From an uncultured Syntrophobacterales bacterium (lineage in GTDB: Bacteria; Desulfobacterota; Syntrophia; Syntrophales; UBA5619): a stretch of DNA of 12,824 nt. Below, piece by piece: positions 1 through 6,235 of this stretch. The position numbers and the translations under genes were made by a program. The stretch is taken from assembly GCA_903903205.1 (NCBI GenBank), contig CAIUXU010000517.1:1-12824 (forward strand). The letters are read 5' to 3'. The notes beneath the pieces were generated by a model that was not told where the DNA came from, ran no database searches, and saw nothing but the letters and a program-made list of their open reading frames with translations. Position 1 is the stretch's first letter; every line of letters starts with the position of its first letter.

Positions 1-1
1 C

Positions 2-2197
2 GGCCGGCACAGCCACAGCGCCGTCGCCCGGATCCGGGACACCACACAGGTCCTGCTGGATATTTACCAGGTCGATGGAAGCATGTATCTCCACCCGCTG
101 AAGGTTTGGGACCGCTACTCTCCCCAGATGTTCGTCCCCCACAGGATGGCGGATGGGGTGTGGACACCGGTCTTCGGAAGCGGGGAGGCCGCGGCACTTT
201 CGGTGTCGGCGCGCCGCAGGCCGCTCCAGGTGAAAGCGAAATCAATCGCTCCCTGGGAGAGTGTTTACCAGCGTCTCTTGCAGTACCACGAGGCGGGGCT
301 GGATCTTGACGAAAAAACGCCGGAGATTGCAGCCCTCAAGCAGGAGTTTTCCCGGATGATGATCGGGACACATCCCGAGTTTAACCGGCTGGTTGACACC
401 TATTTCACACTCGACGATCTCTTCTCCATCCGGGACCGTCTCATCGGTTCGGGGCGGATCGGCGGGAAGGCGGCGGGGATGCTCATCGCCCGGCGGATAC
501 TTCTCGCTGAACCGGGCAAGAGCGACTTTGCAGAGGTTCTCGAAGCCCACGACTCTTTCTACATCGGTTCGGATGTGTTTTTCACCTTCCTCGTAAACAA
601 CGATCTCTTCCGCCTGCGCCTCCATCTCTCCCGCGCCGCGCATATCTCCCACGAAGAATTCGCCGAGGTGGAGAAGCGCTTTTTAGCCGGGTGGTTTTCA
701 CCGGAGATCATGGAGCAGTTCCGCGACATGCTTGCCTACTTCGGCCAGGCGCCGATCATCGCCCGCTCCAGCAGCCTGCTGGAGGACAGCTTCGGGAACG
801 CCTTTGCCGGCAAGTACCGCAGCGAATACTGTGCCAACCAGGGGACACCGGAAGAGAGGCTTGAAGCGTTTCTCTGCGCCGTGAAGCTTGTATATGCGAG
901 TGTCCTGAATCCGGACGCCATGGCCTACCGCCGCGCCCGGAATCTGGGCGAGAGCGACGAGCAGATGGCAATCCTCGTCCAGCGCGTTTCCGGGATGCCT
1001 TACAAGCAGTTTTTCTTCCCGATTCTGGCCGGTGTCGCCTTTTCCCGGAATCCTTACGCCTGGACGGACCGGATCGATCCTGCACGGGGTATGATCCGCC
1101 TTGTTTTCGGCCTGGGAACCCGGGCAGTCAACCGGGTTGGAAACGATTACCCCCGGATGATTGCTGTTAGCCACCCCCATCTGCGGCCCGAGTTCGGCGC
1201 CAAGATTGCCAAATACTCCCAGTGGGAGGTTGACCTTATCGATCTTGAAGAGAACGCCTTCACAACCAGGCCGCTTGCGGAGGTTCTGGAGGGACGCGAC
1301 TACCCGAATCTCCACCTCCTCGTCTCCCTGATGAAAGACGGCTATCCCGCAGATCCCTGGACAAACCGCCTTGAGGCTACTGAGGACGAGATGGTCCTCA
1401 CCTTCAACCGCCTCCTCGCCAAAACCAGCTTCGTCGGCTTCATCGGAGAGATGCTGGCCCGTCTGGAGAAGGCCTACGGCCAGCCGATCGATACGGAATT
1501 CACCGCGGCGGTTTACGCCGAAGGCCGGGTCCGGATCAACCTCCTCCAGTGCCGCCCGATGCGGCTTCCCGGCGCGATAGGTCGGATTCAGCTTCCCGAG
1601 GGTATCTCTCCCGAGCGAATCATCTTCCGGTCGAGTCGGACAATCAGCGGCGGCGTTACGCCGCCCATCCGCTACCTCCTCTACATCGATCCGGTCGGGT
1701 ACGGGGTCATCAGTTCCCTGGAGGTAAAAAGGTCGCTTGGCCGCGTCGTTGGGCGGATCAACGAGCATCCCGATGTGGCGCGGGGGCGAATATTGATGAT
1801 GGGGCCGGGGCGGTGGGGAAGCAGCGATATCAATCTTGGCGTGAACGTGAGCTATGCCGACATCAACAACACGACGGTCCTCGTGGAAATGGCGCGGGAG
1901 GAGGCGGGGCAGGTGCCGGACGTCTCCTACGGAACCCATTTCTTCCTCGATCTCGTCGAGGCGCAGATCATCTACCTGCCCGTCTATCCAAGTGATCCCG
2001 AGGCGGAGTTTAATCGGGAGGTCTTCGAGAACCTTCCGAATATCCTGACGGACCTCCTGCCCGATGCGGAACGATTCCAGGAGATCGTTCGCGTCTTCGA
2101 CCTGCCGGCGGCGACGGGCGGGCTCTACGCCCATGTTGTGGCCGACCCGCAAAGCCAACGAGCAGTCTGCTATCTGGATGCGCCACCGAGAGGATGA
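2..2197 (+). CDS. PEP/pyruvate-binding domain protein, 5'-truncated by window edge
   Basis: The first Met in view (base 83) gives 704 residues, but the frame stays open for 27 more codons to the window edge. Those codons (…SAVARIRDTTQVLLDIYQ) read like family sequence, so the true start is probably outside the window. The middle is the ATP-grasp-like N-terminal domain of PEP synthase / pyruvate phosphate dikinase (PPDK_N). Numbering from base 83: GGKAAG at 127-132, ARSSSLLEDS at 227-236, GVAFSRNPY near 317-325 and LLQCRP at 487-492. PPDK/PpsA proteins continue with a phosphohistidine domain (TxxGGxxxH/TSCH type) and a TIM barrel. I see neither. Instead there are about 200 residues containing a GPGRWGSSD motif. 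It is therefore probably not a complete PEP synthase; it may transfer phosphate with a partner protein or act as a regulator. The family is firm, the reaction unknown. Confidence 0.85.
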   Translation, partial: GRHSHSAVARIRDTTQVLLDIYQVDGSMYLHPLKVWDRYSPQMFVPHRMADGVWTPVFGSGEAAALSVSARRRPLQVKAKSIAPWESVYQRLLQYHEAGLDLDEKTPEIAALKQEFSRMMIGTHPEFNRLVDTYFTLDDLFSIRDRLIGSGRIGGKAAGMLIARRILLAEPGKSDFAEVLEAHDSFYIGSDVFFTFLVNNDLFRLRLHLSRAAHISHEEFAEVEKRFLAGWFSPEIMEQFRDMLAYFGQAPIIARSSSLLEDSFGNAFAGKYRSEYCANQGTPEERLEAFLCAVKLVYASVLNPDAMAYRRARNLGESDEQMAILVQRVSGMPYKQFFFPILAGVAFSRNPYAWTDRIDPARGMIRLVFGLGTRAVNRVGNDYPRMIAVSHPHLRPEFGAKIAKYSQWEVDLIDLEENAFTTRPLAEVLEGRDYPNLHLLVSLMKDGYPADPWTNRLEATEDEMVLTFNRLLAKTSFVGFIGEMLARLEKAYGQPIDTEFTAAVYAEGRVRINLLQCRPMRLPGAIGRIQLPEGISPERIIFRSSRTISGGVTPPIRYLLYIDPVGYGVISSLEVKRSLGRVVGRINEHPDVARGRILMMGPGRWGSSDINLGVNVSYADINNTTVLVEMAREEAGQVPDVSYGTHFFLDLVEAQIIYLPVYPSDPEAEFNREVFENLPNILTDLLPDAERFQEIVRVFDLPAATGGLYAHVVADPQSQRAVCYLDAPPRG

Positions 2198-2247
2198 GTT
2201 GTGCCTATCAGCGCTTTTGGCGATGCTTTGGAAATAATGGAGTCGCC
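2198..2247. other. Convergent intergenic spacer
   Basis: These 50 bases separate two convergent stop codons. There is a weak inverted repeat, GGCGA (2219-2223) and TCGCC (2243-2247), with a 19-base loop and no following T-tract on either strand. I do not call a terminator. Confidence 0.5.
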
Positions 2248-3396
2248 TTAGTAGCGGAACACAGCAGCCAGATCACTTTTATCCGGCATCTTTTCCGGAG
2301 ACAACGTAAACACCGTGCCGCCATTCAGGAAAGTCTGTATGGCTGCTATCTCCAGCAGATCTTCGCTCGTAGCCTCTGCCTGCTCATGCCTTTGGACGGC
2401 GCCGCTCTCCCCGTTGTAGGTTCCCCACTGCTGGCGTCCTGAGGCGACCAAAAGGAGACCGACCCGTCCATGATGGGCGGCGGGAACGATCTCACGGCTG
2501 TCGGCGGCGGTCAGACCTGTTCCCGAAGATTGCCGGTACTGCGCGACGGCGTCGTGTTCGGCCTTCTGAAAGTAGGGGCTGACAATCTTCAGGGCCGCGT
2601 GGTGGAGGGTCTCCGCGCTGGCTCCCTGCGGATTCCCCGGGATTCCCTCTTCAATCAAGCGCGGATAGGTATTGGCCTCACGATAAATGGGGAAGAGATA
2701 GTCCACCCCGGCAAGAATGAGAGGCGCCCGTTCATCCTTGAGAAGGTCGTGGAGACCACGGTCGATCAGGCGGAAGTATTTCAAGAGGTTGTCCTTGGCA
2801 TCGTCGATCTCTGCGCCGTGCCCGGAGATCATCGCCGAATGGTCTCCGCCTCCCGCCGCACCGGCGTGGAAGCGGATCTGTTTTCCGAGTTCGTCGTACT
2901 GGAGCGCCTCTTCGAGGCTTCCCGGAACCGATTCCAGCTCGATTTCCCGAATATTCTTCTCCGTCCCTTCGAGAAGCCGGACCTCTTTCTGGCTGAGGGC
3001 GAGGATATAAAAACGGTTATCGCTGCCGAGAAGCGGCAGCAGAGGCTTGACGTGAAAATGGTCGGCGACGACGATGAGTTCGCCGAAGGCCTCGGGGAGG
3101 CAGAAGCAGCGGAAGAAACCGGCGGAGATAAAGAGCGCCAGACCGTCGCTTTGCCGCCGCCAGAAGAGGACATTTCCCGGCAGCGCCTGCGCTGGTTCCA
3201 GCAGGGTTTTAATCTCCTGGGGGCGCAGACCTCCGGCCAGCAGTTTTTCTTCCGCGCTGCGCAACAGGTTTCTCAAGCGAATCTGGTTCTGCTGACTCTC
3301 GACTCCAGTACGAAAGGTGGGCATAAAAAGCGAAATGCACAATCCCCGATGTTTTCCCAGCAATGTCTTGATCTCATCCTGCGATAATGTATTCAT
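2248..3396 (-). CDS. Bacterial archaeo-eukaryotic release factor (baeRF)-type protein
   Basis: This is a 382-residue protein. The start at 3396 is preceded by a strong Shine-Dalgarno AAGGGAGG 7 bases upstream. An in-frame Met exists further up at 3672, but the extra residues are low-complexity and overlap the divergent gene. Hallmarks match the baeRF group (three-domain relatives of eRF1/Pelota): ISLFMPTFRTG at 21-31, a middle segment with YDELGKQIRFHAG (167-179), DDAKDNLLKYFRLIDRGL (198-215), and LAGVDYLFPIYREANTYP (228-245). The region matching the eRF1 GGQ loop reads AGGGDHSA (181-188), so the catalytic Gln is absent. No signal peptide or membrane segment is visible, so it is cytoplasmic. 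Known: baeRFs are predicted from sequence and context to act on ribosomes or tRNA in rescue or quality control, with little experimental work. The exact baeRF subfamily is not certain from eye alone. Confidence 0.8.
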   Translation of the reverse strand: MNTLSQDEIKTLLGKHRGLCISLFMPTFRTGVESQQNQIRLRNLLRSAEEKLLAGGLRPQEIKTLLEPAQALPGNVLFWRRQSDGLALFISAGFFRCFCLPEAFGELIVVADHFHVKPLLPLLGSDNRFYILALSQKEVRLLEGTEKNIREIELESVPGSLEEALQYDELGKQIRFHAGAAGGGDHSAMISGHGAEIDDAKDNLLKYFRLIDRGLHDLLKDERAPLILAGVDYLFPIYREANTYPRLIEEGIPGNPQGASAETLHHAALKIVSPYFQKAEHDAVAQYRQSSGTGLTAADSREIVPAAHHGRVGLLLVASGRQQWGTYNGESGAVQRHEQAEATSEDLLEIAAIQTFLNGGTVFTLSPEKMPDKSDLAAVFRY

Positions 3397-3403
3397 TTGG
3401 CCG

Positions 3404-3411
3404 CCTCCCTT
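3404..3411 (-). promoter_or_regulatory. Shine-Dalgarno that fixes the baeRF start
   Basis: On the minus strand this reads AAGGGAGG, 7 bases before ATG 3396. It rules in the internal Met rather than the in-frame Met at 3672, which has no comparable site. Confidence 0.8.
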
Positions 3412-3432
3412 CTCATGGTTGTTTGGTTCATT

Positions 3433-3460
3433 AATATAAAATCCGTCGAAACAAAGCAAA
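3433..3460 (-). promoter_or_regulatory. Candidate baeRF promoter
   Basis: On the minus strand, TTTGCT (3460-3455) is followed after 16 bases by TATATT (3438-3433), an AT-rich patch in an otherwise GC-rich stretch. Transcription from it would give a leader of roughly 30 bases before the baeRF ATG. The -10 is reasonable and the -35 matches poorly. The same AT patch reads TATAAA on the plus strand (3435-3440) and could serve the epmB operon instead, but no -35 is visible there. Confidence 0.35.
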
Positions 3461-3476
3461 TCATTTCTTGCCCGTT

Positions 3477-3512
3477 CCTCCGGGACATGGTAAGCGGCGC
3501 CCGGAGGGTTTT
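3477..3512 (+). terminator. Leader hairpin with short T-run upstream of epmB
   Basis: CCTCCGGG (3477-3484) pairs perfectly with CCCGGAGG (3500-3507) around a 15-base loop, and is followed by GTTTT. It lies 46 bases before the epmB ATG, so it is inside the operon's leader if transcription starts near 3440. It could be an attenuator or weak intrinsic terminator. The T-run of four is short and the loop long, so function is uncertain. Confidence 0.4.
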
Positions 3513-3553
3513 GGGATTTCGGATGTGGAGATGCGTAAAGAAGGTGGCCAACG

Positions 3554-4585
3554 ATGACATTGGGTAAAGAGACCGGCGGTTTTTCCTTGAAAAGCGTTTC
3601 CGGTGTGGACTGGAACGACTGGAAATGGCAGTTCCGAAACCGCATCCGCTCCATGAGACAACTGGCCGCCATACAGCAGAGACCGGTTGCGTCACTCGCC
3701 CCGTGTCGGCCCGTGCTCCGGACCTACCCCATTGCGATCACGCCCTACTACATGTCGCTCATGGATCCTGCCGATGAAAACGACCCCCTGCGCCGGCAGT
3801 GCTTTCCCGATCCCAGAGAGCTCACCTTCTCTTTGGGCGGAGTTCCTGATCCACTTGCAGAGGAGAGCAACATGCCTGTTCCCGGATTGATCCACCGCTA
3901 TCCCGACCGCTGTCTTGCGATCGTCACCGGAACCTGCGCCGTTAACTGTCGGCATTGCAACCGCAAGCGGAAGTGGCGAGCGGCTCAGCCGGGGGGCGAG
4001 CGGGAAAGGTTGCAGGCGATGGTGGATCATGTGGCCCGGACACCGGCCCTGCGAGAGGTGATCGTCTCTGGCGGCGATCCCCTGCTGATCTCAGAGCCGC
4101 TTCTGGACTGGTTTCTGGGGGCTCTTCGCGCAATTCCCCATGTGGAGATCCTCCGCATTGGGAGCCGGGCGCCGGTCACGCTGCCGATGCGGATTACACC
4201 GGAACTCTGCGCAATGCTGAAGCGCCACCGGCCCCTCTGGTTTAACACGCAGTTCAATCACCCGCGTGAGATTACGGAAGAATCCACAAGGGCTTGCGAG
4301 ATGCTTCTTGAGGCAGGGATTCCCATCGGGAATCAGTCGGTCCTGCTCAAAGGGGTGAATGACAACTATGATTCGATGCGGGAACTCCTCTGCGGTCTGG
4401 TGCGAATCTCTATTCGTCCCTACTATCTGTTTCAATGCGATCCGGTCCAGGGAACGGACCATTTCCGGGTGGAGATCCCGACCGGCATGGAGATCATGGA
4501 GCGTCTGCGGCAAAACATCTCCGGTCTCTGTCTGCCCCGCTACGTTCTGGACTGCCCCGGCGGAAGCGGAAAGATCCAACTCTAA
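3554..4585 (+). CDS. epmB: EF-P beta-lysylation protein EpmB (lysine 2,3-aminomutase family)
   Basis: A radical SAM, PLP-dependent aminomutase of 343 residues that converts lysine to beta-lysine, the donor for EF-P modification. AAGGTGG lies 6 bases before the ATG. Residues 128-135 are CAVNCRHC, the CxxxCxxC motif binding the 4Fe-4S cluster. SGGDPL (172-177) and NQSVLLKGVND (260-270) are family signatures. The C-terminus has D296, D333 and PGGSGK with K340. These match in spacing the two lysine-binding Asp residues and the PLP lysine of clostridial KamA (Asp293, Asp330, Lys337). The protein stops three residues later, lacking KamA's C-terminal extension, and so has EpmB length (E. coli EpmB is 342). 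It heads an operon with efp and epmA, which supports EpmB over catabolic KamA. Free beta-lysine production is a possible alternative role. Confidence 0.9.
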   Translation: MTLGKETGGFSLKSVSGVDWNDWKWQFRNRIRSMRQLAAIQQRPVASLAPCRPVLRTYPIAITPYYMSLMDPADENDPLRRQCFPDPRELTFSLGGVPDPLAEESNMPVPGLIHRYPDRCLAIVTGTCAVNCRHCNRKRKWRAAQPGGERERLQAMVDHVARTPALREVIVSGGDPLLISEPLLDWFLGALRAIPHVEILRIGSRAPVTLPMRITPELCAMLKRHRPLWFNTQFNHPREITEESTRACEMLLEAGIPIGNQSVLLKGVNDNYDSMRELLCGLVRISIRPYYLFQCDPVQGTDHFRVEIPTGMEIMERLRQNISGLCLPRYVLDCPGGSGKIQL

Positions 4586-4745
4586 CCGGGGAGGGGAAGC
4601 GGCAATAAACATTGTTTTGACAAAACAGAACAACTGGATTAGGAAATGGAACCGAATGTGCGGACAGATTCCTCCACCCATCCGTGAAGAAGAAAAGGCG
4701 GCCAGGCGTTCAATCAAAGTGTTTCGACAAGGAGAATGAGATCCC
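4586..4745 (+). promoter_or_regulatory. epmB-efp intergenic region with palindrome and -35-like box
   Basis: A 160-base gap interrupts the operon. At 4613-4627 is a 15-base palindrome, TGTTTT-GAC-AAAACA, with TTGACA (4617-4622) embedded in it. The best -10 at 17-base spacing is TAGGAA (4640-4645), a poor match. An own promoter or operator for efp is plausible, as EF-P is normally needed in larger amounts than its modifying enzymes, but the sequence evidence is weak. The efp Shine-Dalgarno AAGGAG is at 4729-4734. Confidence 0.35.
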
Positions 4746-5309
4746 ATGTACACAGCCAGTGATCTGAGAAAAGGTCTGCGGATCAAGATGGAAAATGATC
4801 CCTACATCGTGACGGAGTTCAATTTCGTCAAACCGGGCAAAGGCCAGGCCCTCTACCGATGCAAGTTAAAGAACATGATCAACGGAAACCAGTTCGAGCG
4901 AACTTTCCGTTCCGTGGACATCTTTGAAGCGGCCGACCTGCAGGAAAAGAAGATGTCCTACCTCTATCAGGAGGAGGGAAAGTTCTGTTTCATGGACAAT
5001 GAGAGCTACGAGCAGATCTTCCTCAGCGAGGATCAGGTCGGTGAGGCGAAGAATTTCCTGCTCGACAACATCGAAGCGGAGATACTCCTGTTCGAGGACC
5101 GGCCACTCGGCGTCAGCCTTCCCAATTTCATCGACGTGATCGTTACCAAGGCCGATCCCTGGGCGAAAGGTGATTCCGTGTCGGGAAACACCAAGCCGGT
5201 AACCATCCAGACGGGCTATCAACTTCAGGTTCCCCCTTTCATCGAAGAAGGGGAAAAGATCCGGATCGATACCCGCAGCGGCGAATACCTGACCAGGGTT
5301 AAGGGATGA
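4746..5309 (+). CDS. efp: Elongation factor P
   Basis: A 187-residue protein, the normal EF-P length, with three beta-barrel domains. It binds between the ribosomal P and E sites and promotes peptide-bond formation at polyproline stalls. The KPGKGQA loop (29-35) carries Lys32, equivalent to E. coli Lys34, the residue that receives beta-lysine. The C-terminal signature IRIDTRSGEYLTRVKG is complete. AAGGAG lies 11 bases before the ATG, rather far but unambiguous. The stop overlaps the next start as ATGA (5306-5309), so efp and epmA are probably translationally coupled. A Lys (not Arg) at the loop tip, together with epmB and epmA on both sides, shows that this is the lysylated rather than the rhamnosylated EF-P type. 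No EpmC hydroxylase is nearby. Confidence 0.97.
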   Translation: MYTASDLRKGLRIKMENDPYIVTEFNFVKPGKGQALYRCKLKNMINGNQFERTFRSVDIFEAADLQEKKMSYLYQEEGKFCFMDNESYEQIFLSEDQVGEAKNFLLDNIEAEILLFEDRPLGVSLPNFIDVIVTKADPWAKGDSVSGNTKPVTIQTGYQLQVPPFIEEGEKIRIDTRSGEYLTRVKG

Positions 5310-6235
5310 TTGAGGATGATTCCTGGAGGCTGATAGTCCGGGCAGACGCCCTGCATTTACGGGCCCGGATTATACAGGCCATACGCCGCTTCTTCCAGGA
5401 CCGGAATTTTCTTGAAATTGATACCCCCATCCGAATTCCGGCGCCGGCGCCGGAATTGCACATCGATGCCTTTGCCACGGAAACGTGGTTCCTGAATACA
5501 TCCCCCGAGTTGTGCATGAAAAGGCTCCTCGCGGCGGGTTATTCACGAATCTTCCAGATCTGCAAATGTTTCCGGGCAGGCGAGAGAGGTGACCGTCATC
5601 TGCCGGAATTTACGATGCTCGAGTGGTATCGAGCGGGAGTCGATTACCGGACCCTGATGGACGACTGCGAGGCTTTGATCACCACGGTTGCTACCGAAAT
5701 CAGCTTGGACGGCGTCGTTTCCTGGCAGGGGCAGAAAATCAGCCTGAACGCACCTTGGGAAAGAATCTCCGTCCGGGATGCCTTTGCGCGGTACGCAACG
5801 ATCAGCGCTGCCGAGGCGCTGCGGACGGACCGTTTCGATGAGATCCTCGCCTGTGAGATTGAACCCCAGCTTGGCATGGAGATACCCGTTTTTCTGTACG
5901 ATTACCCTGTGGAGCATGGCGCCCTGGCACGGGTGAAGGAGACGGACCCGGGGATCGCTGAACGTTTTGAACTCTACATCGCCGGGCTGGAGCTGGCCAA
6001 CGCCTTTTCCGAGCTGGTCGATGCCGGGGAACAGCGGCGTCGCTTCGCGGAAGCCTCCCGTGACCGTAAGCGGAAAGGCAGCCCTGCCTATCCCATCCCG
6101 GAGCGCTTCCTCCAGGCCCTTCCGCGGATGTCCCCCTCCGCAGGGATCGCCCTCGGTGTCGACCGGCTTGTCATGCTTCTCGCCGACAAGCCGCGGATCG
6201 ATGATGTGGTCGCCTTTACACCCGAATCGCTATAA
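5306..6235 (+). CDS. epmA: EF-P--(R)-beta-lysine ligase EpmA (GenX/PoxA)
   Basis: A 309-residue class II lysyl-tRNA synthetase paralogue without the N-terminal anticodon-binding domain. It activates beta-lysine with ATP and attaches it to Lys32 of EF-P. Motif 2 is seen around 84-109 (RHLPEFTMLEWYR) and motif 3 at 280-292 (GIALGVDRLVMLL, with Arg287). ELANAFSELVDAGEQ (near 227-241) is also typical. Its start overlaps the efp stop by four bases. Its stop overlaps that of the convergent aminotransferase by six bases, so any transcription terminator for either lies inside the other gene. A 24-bp perfect palindrome sits in the codons for residues 43-51. A full LysRS is excluded by length (about 500 residues) and context. 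Confidence 0.95.
   Translation: MIEDDSWRLIVRADALHLRARIIQAIRRFFQDRNFLEIDTPIRIPAPAPELHIDAFATETWFLNTSPELCMKRLLAAGYSRIFQICKCFRAGERGDRHLPEFTMLEWYRAGVDYRTLMDDCEALITTVATEISLDGVVSWQGQKISLNAPWERISVRDAFARYATISAAEALRTDRFDEILACEIEPQLGMEIPVFLYDYPVEHGALARVKETDPGIAERFELYIAGLELANAFSELVDAGEQRRRFAEASRDRKRKGSPAYPIPERFLQALPRMSPSAGIALGVDRLVMLLADKPRIDDVVAFTPESL
5434..5457. repeat. 24-bp perfect palindrome inside epmA
   Basis: Bases 5434-5457 read the same on both strands: AATTCCGGCGCC followed by its reverse complement. Flanking bases (G5433, G5458) break the symmetry. It encodes the IPAPAPEL stretch of EpmA, so alternating Pro/Ala codons could explain part of it. Confidence 0.9.

Noticed and set aside
698..2158. 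Long open frame (486 codons) on the minus strand opposite the PEP/pyruvate-binding gene
   Set aside because: It is a shadow of GC-rich codons. The product has no recognisable domain, while the plus strand carries clear PPDK_N motifs.
2219..2247. Inverted repeat GGCGA/TCGCC between convergent genes as a bidirectional terminator
   Set aside because: The stem is only five pairs with a 19-base loop, and there is no T-run on either side.
2470..3387. 305-codon open frame on the plus strand across the baeRF gene
   Set aside because: It lies antisense to a recognised family protein and has no motifs of its own.
3397..3672. N-terminal extension of the baeRF protein to an upstream Met
   Set aside because: It would overlap the start of epmB. 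The residues lack family similarity, and the strong Shine-Dalgarno sits at the internal start 3396.
3554..4585. Catabolic lysine 2,3-aminomutase (KamA) for lysine fermentation
   Set aside because: The protein lacks the C-terminal extension of KamA, and it heads an operon with efp and epmA. No other lysine-fermentation genes are present. A dual role is left open in the findings.
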